Positions 1-5,451 of a stretch of 9,600 bases of DNA are shown in pieces (within the stretch, counting starts at the first letter, position 1; each line of letters opens with the position of its first letter). Origin of the DNA: JAZKFT01 sp043760535 (GTDB lineage: Bacteria > Bacteroidota > Bacteroidia > Chitinophagales > Chitinophagaceae). A program made the translations under genes and the position numbers. The stretch covers positions 1 through 9,600 of the forward strand of contig JAYUOV010000253.1 in the NCBI GenBank assembly GCA_043760535.1. Direction: 5' to 3'. The notes under the pieces are model-generated. The model saw nothing but the letters and a program-made list of their open reading frames with translations. It was not told the origin of the DNA and ran no database searches.

Positions 1-240
1 TTGCATGTGGGTGGTACATTTTGGTACAAAGTACGGAGCTTGGCGCTATAACTCCTTATACTCTAAACAGAAACTACTTGATTTTCAAAGTCTCAAAACC
101 CATTACTCCGAGAACTGAAACCGTTATTACTTTCAGTCTAAAAAGTTCAATAGTAGCTAATAGTTGAGCCGAGTACCGTAATGCTATCCAATTAAAACGT
201 TTGTAAATGTAGCTCCATCAATGTAATGCTTTCGCTAATT

Positions 241-273
241 CCCCCTAAAATAAACCACCAATGTTTATGGGGG
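241..273. repeat. Imperfect hairpin with C5/G5 base
   Basis: CCCCC at 241-245 pairs with GGGGG at 269-273, and ATAAAC at 250-255 pairs with GTTTAT at 263-268 across a 7-nt loop, with a 4-nt bulge on the left side. It has no U-run, so it is not an obvious terminator. Role unknown. Confidence 0.5.
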
Positions 274-289
274 CAGGCAAGGCAGGCAA
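272..289. repeat. Tandem duplication of a 9-mer
   Basis: GGCAGGCAA occurs twice in direct succession (272-280 and 281-289), abutting the G-run of the hairpin at 241-273. Each unit is itself a GGCA repeat, so replication slippage is the simplest explanation. Confidence 0.7.
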
Positions 290-450
290 AAATTAAGCAA
301 TATATCTGCGAAAAATAAAGGGGTTCCGAAACCAATTATAGAAAGTAAAAGACCAGTTACAGACATTGTAAAAAAGGTGTTTGAAACCGAGACCTAGGGG
401 TGTAAATGAGCAATTATATTGTAAGAAATTTAAAAGCTTTATGGCGTATC

Positions 451-575
451 CCCGACGAAAACCAGCCGGGGTCGGGCTTTCTGTTCCAATTTTTTTTGGC
501 CTTTACAAATACACCTTTAGGCGATTGTTGCTAAGGCCAAAAAAAGATTTCCACTACAATCCCTTACGCTTCATG
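451..575. repeat. Composite palindromic intergenic element (putative dispersed repeat)
   Basis: Two inverted repeats lie in series. CCCGAC (451-456) pairs with GTCGGG (471-476). A perfect 13-bp pair, TTTTTTTGGCCTT (491-503) and AAGGCCAAAAAAA (533-545), encloses a 29-nt spacer. The flanks of the second palindrome look like one another in direct orientation: TTTCTGTTCCAAT just left and TTTCCACTACAAT just right. This layout resembles short structured repeats scattered between genes in Bacteroidota. Only one copy is in the window, so dispersal is inference. It could instead act as a bidirectional terminator. Confidence 0.45.
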
Positions 576-661
576 CACAAATTTTATTTTAATAGAATGC
601 ATCATTCAAATCTAATTAGTAGTACCACTTAATTTATTTCATCCCCAATAGTATGAAACCT

Positions 662-669
662 TATTTTTG
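662..669 (+). promoter_or_regulatory. Bacteroidota -7 box for tRNA-Ser
   Basis: TATTTTTG matches the TAnnTTTG -7 consensus of Bacteroidota exactly and lies 17 bases before the first base of the tRNA, which would place transcription start near 675. I see no clear TTG -33 element at the usual distance, so the call rests on the -7 box and its position. Confidence 0.6.
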
Positions 670-686
670 CACTCCCGTAATAAACA

Positions 687-773
687 GGAGAGTTGTCCGA
701 GTGGTTGAAGGAGCACGCCTGGAAAGTGTGTATATGGGTAACTGTATCAAGAGTTCGAATCTCTTACTCTCCG
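687..773 (+). tRNA. tRNA-Ser (anticodon GGA)
   Basis: A complete class II tRNA. The acceptor stem GGAGAGT (687-693) pairs with ACTCTCC (766-772), followed by discriminator G773. The anticodon arm is CACGC (714-718), loop CTGGAAA (719-725) with anticodon GGA at 721-723, and GTGTG (726-730) with one G-U pair. A long variable arm characteristic of tRNA-Ser follows, then a T arm with stem AAGAG/CTCTT around the loop TTCGAAT. It reads UCC and UCU serine codons. CCA is not encoded: after the discriminator come only C and A. A GIY-YIG nuclease ATG begins two bases after the discriminator, and a damaged second copy of this tRNA lies about 280 bp downstream. Confidence 0.95.
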
Positions 774-774
774 C

Positions 775-1044
775 ATGAATCAAGAAAAATTCTTTACTTA
801 CATCCTTCAGAGTTTGAAGGGTTTTTCTTTTTACGTAGGTCAATGTGATGATTTGGTTTGGAGGATAAGCAAACACAATGATGGGCAAAGTACCTACACC
901 TCCTCTAAAAAACCTTGGCGGTTGGTGTATTTTGAAATGTTTAATTCTCGGTCAGAAGCACTCATGAGAGAAAAGAACATCAAGAGGATGAAGAGCAGAA
1001 AATATATTATTGAATTAATTGCCAACAGGAAATCTTTTACATAG
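775..1044 (+). CDS. Small GIY-YIG nuclease-domain protein
   Basis: An 89-residue single-domain GIY-YIG protein, close to the usual size of the stand-alone UvrC-N-terminal-like/YhbQ-like group. Visible motif elements are Y9-I-L and F-Y20-V-G22 for the GIY/YIG strands, R30 in the following helix with H34-N35, and E66 in REKNIK, the expected metal-binding glutamate; all expected catalytic residues seem present. It is probably a DNA nuclease acting on branched or specific DNA. Its target cannot be read from the sequence. The ATG at 775 is the only sensible start, because the domain begins at residue 6. It leaves no room for a ribosome binding site, as the tRNA ends at 773, so translation would need tRNA read-through or a nearly leaderless message. 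It ends a few bases before a tRNA-Ser remnant. The position between two tRNA copies suggests a homing-type or otherwise mobile nuclease gene (inference). Confidence 0.85.
   Translation: MNQEKFFTYILQSLKGFSFYVGQCDDLVWRISKHNDGQSTYTSSKKPWRLVYFEMFNSRSEALMREKNIKRMKSRKYIIELIANRKSFT
804..832 (+). terminator. Terminator-like hairpin inside the start of the GIY-YIG gene
   Basis: CCTTCA (804-809) pairs with TGAAGG (815-820) around a 5-nt loop and is followed by GTTTTTCTTTTT (821-832). This is a rho-independent terminator shape about 30 bases after the tRNA 3' end, yet it lies within codons 10-20 of the nuclease gene, covering the region between the two signature motifs. It could end the tRNA transcript and so keep nuclease expression low. 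Confidence 0.5.
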
Positions 1045-1072
1045 TTGCCCCTTTTCCGAGTGGTTGAATGGG

Positions 1073-1088
1073 TCCCGATGCATCGGGA
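1073..1088. repeat. 16-bp palindrome in tRNA remnant (copy 1)
   Basis: TCCCGATGCATCGGGA is a perfect 16-bp palindrome. It sits exactly where the intact tRNA has the 5' half of its anticodon arm and the first anticodon bases. It shares the arms TCCCGAT/ATCGGGA with copy 2 at 1117-1132. Confidence 0.85.
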
Positions 1089-1116
1089 GAAAGTGTGTAT
1101 ATGGGTAACTGTATCA

Positions 1117-1132
1117 TCCCGATTTATCGGGA
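1117..1132. repeat. 16-bp palindrome in tRNA remnant (copy 2)
   Basis: TCCCGATTTATCGGGA has the same 7-bp arms as copy 1 and a TT centre. It replaces six bases (AGAGTT) of the tRNA T arm, with undamaged tRNA sequence directly on both sides. Two copies 28 bases apart with different centres suggest a small mobile or copied hairpin motif. Confidence 0.85.
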
Positions 1133-1160
1133 CGAATCTCTTACTCTCCGCATGAAATAC

Positions 1161-1192
1161 AAACGCTACAAACTGATGTTTGTGGCGTTTTT
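1161..1192 (+). terminator. Rho-independent terminator
   Basis: AAACGCTACAAAC (1161-1173) pairs with GTTTGTGGCGTTT (1178-1190): 13 bp with one G-U pair, a 4-nt loop, and a T-run continuing to 1192. It lies 12 bases past the end of the tRNA remnant and would end transcription of the tRNA/GIY-YIG unit. Confidence 0.8.
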
Positions 1193-1269
1193 AGTGAGTG
1201 CAATACGATAATGGAACCTATTTTTAAAACCAATTATTTCCCTTTCTTTTCACTCTTTTTTCGCTGCAT

Positions 1270-1580
1270 TTATACCTGTTTTCTTTTCCAATAAGTTTTT
1301 AGGGCATCATAAATACCTTTTAGCTGTGTATCATTTTGGCCAATTCGTTCCATCATTTACAGTCTTAACTCATTCATTTGTTTATGCAGGTTAGTTGTGT
1401 TTGCCATTGCTCTTTTAATGGCGATAAATGCCCTAACTATGGCAATTTGTTCATACCTACGGATCTTTTGCTGCTCTACATACTGGCAAGCATCGTTACA
1501 CCGTGTTCGGTAAAGGCAAAGGGGCACTTCTAAATTTTGCAACCAGTTGCTTTCTTTTTCATTTACAAATCCACCAAATC
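1270..1580 (-). pseudogene. Decayed ORF6N-domain protein (frameshifts and stops)
   Basis: On the minus strand, pieces of one protein appear in more than one frame. Positions 1479-1523 read PFAFTEHGVTMLASM, the signature of the ORF6N domain (a KilA-N-associated DNA-binding domain common in Bacteroidota and phages), followed directly by a TAG. After a frame change comes IAIVRAFIAIKRAM, the usual helix of the family, then NLHKQMNEL. An in-frame TAA at 1357-1359 interrupts it, and the frame then resumes as MMERIGQNDTQLKGIYDAL before ending at 1270-1272. The N-terminal half of the usual domain is missing or unrecognisable beyond about 1580. Intact relatives are thought to be DNA-binding antirepressor-like proteins of mobile elements. 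This copy carries at least one frameshift and two stops and should be inactive. Confidence 0.75.
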
Positions 1581-1643
1581 GGGAAAAAAAGTAAAAAATC
1601 CTACCCCGTTTTAGTTACACCTGCCGTACGCCGCAGCTTTTAA

Positions 1644-1670
1644 AAAAGGGGTTTTACAAAAACCCCTTTT
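1644..1670. terminator. Perfect 12-bp hairpin, possible bidirectional terminator
   Basis: AAAAGGGGTTTT (1644-1655) and AAAACCCCTTTT (1659-1670) form a perfect 12-bp stem with a 3-nt loop. A-runs on the left and T-runs on the right let it work as a terminator in either direction, though the U-tails are short. No intact gene ends next to it. Confidence 0.45.
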
Positions 1671-1990
1671 GGCTACCCTTAAGTAATCCACAGCTTGGCC
1701 TATTCCTTTAAAGTACCCAAGATAGACATGCTGGCCAAAAGCTATTTTACCAACAAACCCTACAAATAGGTAGGTGTCAAACTAAGCTTGGTTGTAACGG
1801 GTATTACTAACACCAACGATAGGGGATTAGCCGATGTAGATTGGTTTAGGGTGGAGGCGGTGAAGTGGTTTTTGGAAAATATACATGTAATGGATTGTAT
1901 GGATTTGCACATTTTTTCGTTTACAAATATGGGTTTCATAACAAGTGTTCGAATCTTTGTTTGGGCAGAATTTAAAAGCCCTAGCATGAC

Positions 1991-2025
1991 AATAAAAATG
2001 TTCAGCTATTTTTAACATTTTTATT
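1991..2025. repeat. AT-rich 12-bp inverted repeat upstream of 2071 gene
   Basis: AATAAAAATGTT (1991-2002) and AACATTTTTATT (2014-2025) pair perfectly across an 11-nt loop. It lies 45 bases before the ATG of the exported-protein gene, so it could be an operator or a weak terminator; nothing in the sequence decides between these. Confidence 0.5.
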
Positions 2026-2070
2026 AAAATAAATAAAATCAGTTGGTTTATTTTGGGAAAAATATATCCT

Positions 2071-2661
2071 ATGAAATGTTTATTTACACTACTTACGTTT
2101 GCTATTTCATTTACAGCAATGGCACAAATTGATACTGTTGTAATTCGGGTTGATTCGATGTTTGAAAGCAAAATACACCGCAAACTGTTCGACAACCGTA
2201 CCAATGTAAAATACCACCTGGATGAATGGGCCAAAGTGCGGGAAATGGCAGTGTATATGGCCACACTGGAAGAAATAAAAACCGGAAAAAAAATGTATGG
2301 CGTACGAATTGATCAGCGCCTAAACCGCAACCTCTTTACGGATGCCCCTGCAAGCAATGCGGAATATATTGATGAGGATGAACTGGAAATATTTATAGGT
2401 TATCTACAGAAGGTGAAAAATGAAATAATGCCCACCGACCAACAATCGCAACGTTACACGGAATATCGTTTTTACACCCGGGCAGGCATTATGCTTGAAT
2501 GTTATACGGGGGTAAACAGATGGCGATGCTTACTCCATTACGAAATAGCAAAAATGCCTGTGGATACCTACATCAATAATCCGGAGCGGCTGGACGAACT
2601 GTTGCAGGCATTAATAGAAATCAATAAAGAAATTAAAACCCGCCGTAGCAATGAGAATTAA
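2071..2661 (+). CDS. Exported hypothetical protein of a Bacteroidota family
   Basis: 196 residues. I chose the ATG at 2071 over an in-frame TTG at 2053 because it gives a clean signal peptide: K2, a hydrophobic run over residues 4-16, and a cleavage site after A-M-A18 before Q19. The mature part is mixed alpha/beta with no transmembrane segment. It contains a DEWAKVREMAVYMATLEEIKTGKKM-like segment near residues 50-75, an acidic DEDELEIFIGYLQKVKNEI-like helix, a YRFYTRAGIM strand, and a C-terminal LLQALIEINKEIK helix. This looks like a widespread unnamed family of small exported Bacteroidota proteins; I cannot give a function. Its last 11 bases overlap the next gene, so the two are probably co-translated, and the product may work with that barrel protein at the cell envelope. 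Confidence 0.8.
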   Translation: MKCLFTLLTFAISFTAMAQIDTVVIRVDSMFESKIHRKLFDNRTNVKYHLDEWAKVREMAVYMATLEEIKTGKKMYGVRIDQRLNRNLFTDAPASNAEYIDEDELEIFIGYLQKVKNEIMPTDQQSQRYTEYRFYTRAGIMLECYTGVNRWRCLLHYEIAKMPVDTYINNPERLDELLQALIEINKEIKTRRSNEN

Positions 2662-3283
2662 GAATCGGATGCTTTGCATGCTGTTATACTGCTGCTTTGT
2701 AGCTGGCATTACCAAAGCGCAAACTAAAAAATTGTACACAGGCGTTACTGCCGGTTGGCAATCTTCTTCGTTTCAATTTGGGCGTGACGGGGCGGTATTG
2801 CCGAATAACGGGGCTTGGCGGGCTGCTTTGATTTTGGATTATGAAATAACAAGCAGGCTTTCTTTCCAATCACAAATTGGTGTTCAAAAAATTAATGCAA
2901 GGGCTTTGTTTTCAGATGAATCCTATTCACTTACATACCCCGAATTGTGGCTGGGCCTTACAGAATATTTGCCGGTTGGTGCTGGTTCTTTTTTCGTGAA
3001 CGGCAGCTTGCACGGAGGATATGGTTTTGCATCTTCGCTAAATAATGGGAAGTCTGTTTTTGATGAAGAAGGCCACCATCGTTTCAGATCTGGTTTTGCA
3101 TTTACGCTGGGTTATGTATTAAGGAACGGGCTGTTTATAAATACCGGTATTCAATCCGCTTCTTTCAGTGCATTTTACAGATCAGCAAATGGAAGGAAAG
3201 CCTTTGATTTTTCTTTTCATGCCATCAGTCTTGGTTATATGTTCGACTATAAAAAACGCAATCAGGTAAAAAAGCATTTTTAA
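2651..3283 (+). CDS. Outer-membrane beta-barrel-like protein
   Basis: 210 residues. A signal peptide with basic residues R2, K4, R6, a hydrophobic core at 7-20 and a site after T-K-A23 before Q24 is followed by alternating hydrophobic/polar strands with glycine and aromatic residues, such as LYTGVTAGWQ, LSFQSQIGVQ, FAFTLGYVL and FINTGIQSASF. The chain closes with a strand (AISLGYMFDYKK) rich in aromatic residues. About 185 mature residues would suit an 8-stranded barrel of the PorT/OMP_b-brl type. The ATG at 2651 overlaps the end of the upstream gene, which suggests translational coupling; M7 is an alternative start but would lose the basic N-terminus. Specific role unknown. Confidence 0.75.
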   Translation: MRIKNRMLCMLLYCCFVAGITKAQTKKLYTGVTAGWQSSSFQFGRDGAVLPNNGAWRAALILDYEITSRLSFQSQIGVQKINARALFSDESYSLTYPELWLGLTEYLPVGAGSFFVNGSLHGGYGFASSLNNGKSVFDEEGHHRFRSGFAFTLGYVLRNGLFINTGIQSASFSAFYRSANGRKAFDFSFHAISLGYMFDYKKRNQVKKHF

Positions 3284-3757
3284 AGCCCGGAACAGAAATG
3301 CAGTTTTGCCCATCCAATACTGCAGAAGAAATGCTTTACAAAATCATTAAACTTTTGCCTGGTAAACAACTGCAGACTTCTGAAATTAATTGGATTACAA
3401 TTTTCGGAGGCTGATGTGGTGAAATAATTTACTCGTTTAGGTTTAATGACTTTAATGCTGAAAATTGGTGGAAGTTGCTTATTTAAACCGAGCCGAAAAA
3501 AGGTGCATTTAATATTGTCGTCCCCAAAAATCAAATAAACAAATCGTTCCTAGGGAACGAAAGTAATCATGTATCATTAATTTACTACCTAAGAAACGTC
3601 CCGAAGGGACGACTGGTGGTTAGTAGAATATAGTAAAGCTGGCAATTTCGTTCTGTAGGAACGTTTGGTGCCTGCGACAATTTTAAATACACCCCCGAAA
3701 AAACAGATGTTTTTTTTATGTTAATATTCTAGTAAATTGCGATACTAAAATGGTAAA
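3284..3757. other. Intergenic tract with three hairpins
   Basis: 474 bases without a supported gene. A minus-strand open frame at 3280-3534 (84 codons) has no motif or domain signal. A plus-strand frame running from the end of the barrel gene through QFCPSNTAEEMLYKIIKLL is broken by stops and could be a decayed fragment, but I cannot name it. The right half holds the hairpin cluster at 3544-3664. Confidence 0.5.
3544..3664. repeat. Cluster of three short hairpins (putative dispersed repeat)
   Basis: TCGTTCC/GGAACGA (3544-3560, 3-nt loop), CGTCCC/GGGACG (3597-3611, loop GAA) and CGTTC/GAACG (3649-3663) lie in series. All three follow a C-G-T-Y-C ... G-R-A-C-G pattern. The series, followed by TTTGGTGCCTGCGAC, resembles multi-hairpin intergenic repeats of Chitinophagaceae-type genomes. 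Dispersal cannot be shown from one window. Confidence 0.55.
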
Positions 3758-4759
3758 ATGAAAATGATTTTTTATAGCTTATTTGCGATAAGCCCAATTT
3801 TAATGAATGCACAAACTAAGCCAGCCGCTGTGAAAAAAACCTTTTGCAACCCGCTTGTAATTGGATCAATTCCTAAAAAAGCACTTAGCTTTCAATACGA
3901 GCTTCAAAGTAGTTTTAGTAATAATTATTCCGAAAAATATCGCCTCCCCATCACTTCAACCCCAAGTGCAATAAATAATGTTCAAAGCTTCCGGTTAAAT
4001 TATTATAAAAGCATTATCACCAAACCTAAGTGCTATCTTACTTTGGATATGGGTTATTGGCATAGCAAATACGCTGTTTCCAATACTAGTCCGGCTTCTA
4101 CATTTATTAAAGATTTTAATAATAACGACTTTCATTCTTTTACAGCATCCACTAATTTATTTAAGCCAATCAATGCAAAAAATTTTATTCTAATCAATGC
4201 TAGTGTTGAGATAAATGGAAACGGTAAGTCATTTGAAAAAGTAGGTGCTAAGAATATTTTTGCTGGCGGGGCAGTTATATATGGATGGAAAAAAGGATTT
4301 TCAAGCATGGTAGGTGTTGGTATTTTAAGAGCCTACAGGCTGGGCAGGGTAATTCATATTCCTGCATTTTTAATGAATAAAAACTTTAGCCCTAAATGGG
4401 GAATTGAAATGTTGTTACCTGCAAGGGGTGTAGTGCGGTATACCCCAAACACAAAACAAATTTTTACTACCGGATTTGATTTAGAAGGCGGGCAATTTGC
4501 TTACGCAAGTAATAATGCAGCATTGAATAACACTTTTTTTCAAAGAGGTGAAATAAGGCCAAAACTAGGCTGGGAAAAAGTATTAGGGAAAAACACAAAA
4601 TTTACAGCTAATGCCGGGTTGCGGATAAATGGCAGAATGGATTTTACAGACAAGTATGATGGTAAAGACTTAGTGGTTGAAAATACGCCGGCCACTAACT
4701 TTTTTATAAATATTGGCTTTCATATTGTGAGTTTAAAAGGAGCGGCAAAAAAGAAATAA
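3758..4759 (+). CDS. DUF6268-like outer-membrane protein
   Basis: 333 residues with a signal peptide (hydrophobic 4-15, cleavage after N-A18 before Q19). The body shows amphipathic beta strands throughout, e.g. LSFQYELQSSF, CYLTLDMGYWH, KNFILINASVEING and FFINIGFHIVSL. The central segment, with a glycine-rich GVGILRAY strand, then HIPAFLMNKNFSPKWGIEML and LPARGVVRYTP, matches how I remember DUF6268 proteins: a low-conservation Bacteroidota family predicted to form outer-membrane barrels. There is no catalytic motif and no plug domain. The gene seems to stand alone: hairpin repeats lie upstream, and the next genes run towards it on the minus strand. ATG 3758 is used; M3 at 3764 would also work. 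Function unknown. Confidence 0.7.
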   Translation: MKMIFYSLFAISPILMNAQTKPAAVKKTFCNPLVIGSIPKKALSFQYELQSSFSNNYSEKYRLPITSTPSAINNVQSFRLNYYKSIITKPKCYLTLDMGYWHSKYAVSNTSPASTFIKDFNNNDFHSFTASTNLFKPINAKNFILINASVEINGNGKSFEKVGAKNIFAGGAVIYGWKKGFSSMVGVGILRAYRLGRVIHIPAFLMNKNFSPKWGIEMLLPARGVVRYTPNTKQIFTTGFDLEGGQFAYASNNAALNNTFFQRGEIRPKLGWEKVLGKNTKFTANAGLRINGRMDFTDKYDGKDLVVENTPATNFFINIGFHIVSLKGAAKKK

Positions 4760-4779
4760 TTATTTATGAGTGCTAAGCA

Positions 4780-4968
4780 TTAGGATGTAGCCACTTTATC
4801 CAACAACTTTACAATTCTTTCCAGTTGGTCATTCACTTCTTTTTCCTGCAATACATTGTTTACTTCTCCGGTGCTTTGGGTGGCAAACCATAGCATCACC
4901 ATAGCTATATAATCCTGCATGTCTTTGCCGGCAAGGGTGGTTTTAAATTCCAGTATTTTATTAAAAAT
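4780..4968 (-). pseudogene. Untranslated C-terminal part of the XRE regulator, beyond an in-frame TGA
   Basis: After the TGA at 4969-4971 the XRE frame stays open for 62 codons, starting IFNKILEFKTTLAGKD and ending LLDKVATS before a TAA at 4780-4782. From KILEFK onwards it matches the C-terminus of the gene at the right edge of the window almost residue for residue; the DNA of 4792-4959 and 9424-9591 differs at 9 of 168 positions by my count. Most differences are silent or conservative, such as S to A in DYISMV/DYIAMV. So this is a real coding segment, now either cut off by a nonsense change or joined here by recombination. The domain is helical and I do not recognise a named family. Confidence 0.75.
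4792..4959. repeat. Direct repeat, left copy (with 9424-9591)
   Basis: 168 bp matching 9424-9591 in the same orientation, about 95% identical. Both copies are minus-strand 3' gene ends. Similarity stops sharply at the right side after CCAGTATTTT. The two copies bracket about 4.5 kb that contains the XRE gene, the peptide gene, the GLPGLI gene and the receptor gene. Confidence 0.9.
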
Positions 4969-5319
4969 TCAGTTTTTATATGACTTTTTAAGTAATGCTA
5001 TAGCTTCATCCAGTAAAATAATTATTTTATCTGAAAAAGGTGAGCTATTATTGATGGTAACACTACCACCAATGCCTGTATTTGTAAATGTACCATCAAT
5101 GATATGGTTATAAACATTAGGCAAATTTACAAAGGACTCAATTTCGGCTTCTAAGATTTCAGCAATTTGATACGCCATTCTTAAAGTAAGTTCTCTTTCT
5201 CCACGTTCAATCTTTCCATAATTGCTTCTGTCCATTATTAAAAGTTCGCCGATTTTTTCTTGGTTGTAACCTTTGGCTTCACGTAGTTTAATTAATTCCA
5301 TTGTTTTGATGTTAAACAT
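4969..5319 (-). CDS. XRE-family helix-turn-helix transcriptional regulator (shortened)
   Basis: A Cro/C1-type helix-turn-helix: IKLREAKGYNQEKIGELL, then the recognition-helix region MDRSNYGKIERGER, then LTLRMAYQIAEILEAE. The C-terminal part is a Gly/Asn/Ser-rich linker (about IIDGTFTNTGIGG) followed by a helix, DKIIILLDEAIALLKK. I use the ATG at 5319, which puts the domain at residue 8 as in most relatives. ATGs at 5373 and 5352 (longer) and 5301 (shorter) are possible, but the extra residues from 5373 (MGILGALMGVF...) do not resemble the family. It is divergent from the peptide gene at 5452 and is the obvious candidate regulator of that cassette. A TGA stops it just before a 62-codon in-frame segment that a near-identical paralogue still carries, so it may have lost a C-terminal effector or oligomerisation part. 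Confidence 0.8.
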   Translation of the reverse strand: MFNIKTMELIKLREAKGYNQEKIGELLIMDRSNYGKIERGERELTLRMAYQIAEILEAEIESFVNLPNVYNHIIDGTFTNTGIGGSVTINNSSPFSDKIIILLDEAIALLKKSYKN

Positions 5320-5407
5320 ATGCTGCAAATAGTGTGGTTTAAATACGCCCATTAATGCTCCTAATATGCCCATTATTTATTGAATAAAAAAATGATTTTT
5401 ACTGTAA

Positions 5408-5419
5408 AGAGGGCGGAAT
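5408..5419. promoter_or_regulatory. 12-bp element upstream of peptide gene (left arm of inverted pair)
   Basis: AGAGGGCGGAAT, the exact reverse complement of ATTCCGCCCTCT at 5782-5793. This arm lies in the divergent intergenic region between the XRE gene and the peptide gene, 32 bases before the peptide ATG and just upstream of a TATTTTTA box. Its GC content stands out in an AT-rich region. Candidate regulator-binding site. Confidence 0.5.
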
Positions 5420-5421
5420 TT

Positions 5422-5442
5422 TATTTTTAAACACTTTAAAAA
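5422..5442 (+). promoter_or_regulatory. Candidate promoter/operator of peptide gene
   Basis: TATTTTTA (5422-5429) is one base off the TAnnTTTG -7 consensus. It overlaps a perfect inverted repeat, TTTTTAAA (5424-5431), CAC, TTTAAAAA (5435-5442). An 8-3-8 palindrome over a promoter beside a divergent XRE gene is a plausible repressor operator, though the base composition makes chance possible. Confidence 0.35.
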
Positions 5443-5451
5443 CACACGATT

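Larger units (their letters stand above)
1..661. other. Gene-poor stretch with hairpins and short repeats
   Basis: I see no convincing gene here. An 83-codon open frame at 381-632 needs a TTG start, has no recognisable motif and runs through two hairpins, so I do not call it. A frame open up to a TAG at 395-397 (about 42 codons, lysine-rich, including the stretch GVPKPIIESKRPV) has no start codon and could be the tail of a decayed gene, but I cannot name a family. The stretch also holds a hairpin at 241-273, a tandem 9-mer at 272-289 and the inverted repeats at 451-545, listed separately. Confidence 0.5.
1048..1155 (+). pseudogene. Broken second copy of tRNA-Ser
   Basis: Three blocks match the intact tRNA at 687-773: the D-arm block around TCCGAGTGGTTGAA (1055-1068), the right half of the anticodon arm plus the whole variable arm (1089-1116), and CGAATCTC to the end of the acceptor stem (1133-1149). 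Identity runs on through CGCATGAA, that is, through the start codon of the nuclease gene that follows the first copy. The 5' acceptor strand is degraded, the left half of the anticodon arm with part of the anticodon is replaced by one 16-bp palindrome, and the left half of the T arm by another. It cannot fold as a tRNA. The native-looking terminator at 1161-1192 follows this copy, suggesting that this was the original locus. Confidence 0.85.
1581..2070. other. Gene-poor stretch between ORF6N remnant and 2071 gene
   Basis: No supported gene. Open frames of about 75 codons on both strands (1760-2015) carry no motif I recognise and overlap each other. The stretch contains a 12-bp perfect hairpin at 1644-1670 and an AT-rich 12-bp hairpin at 1991-2025, and ends with the leader of the gene at 2071. 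TATTTTGG at 2050-2057 is a near match to the TAnnTTTG -7 box and is a weak promoter candidate for that gene. Confidence 0.5.

Noticed and set aside
381..632. 83-codon plus-strand open frame ahead of the tRNA
   Set aside because: It needs a TTG start, has no recognisable domain, is rich in R/K/F/Y as expected from translated hairpins, and spans two inverted repeats.
1048..1150. Second functional tRNA-Ser
   Set aside because: The 5' acceptor strand is degraded, and the 5' halves of the anticodon and T stems are replaced by palindromes, so it cannot fold.
1926..1962. Possible tRNA fragment around GTGTTCGAATC
   Set aside because: The T-loop-like TTCGAAT is there, but the flanking 5-bp stem has two or more mismatches and no acceptor or anticodon arm is found.
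1760..2015. Overlapping open frames on both strands of about 75 codons
   Set aside because: No signal peptide, motif or family resemblance. They overlap each other, and the longer minus-strand frame (1827-2264) runs into the well-supported gene at 2071.
3280..3534. 84-codon minus-strand open frame
   Set aside because: No motif, no start context, and it overlaps the end of the barrel gene; most likely chance.
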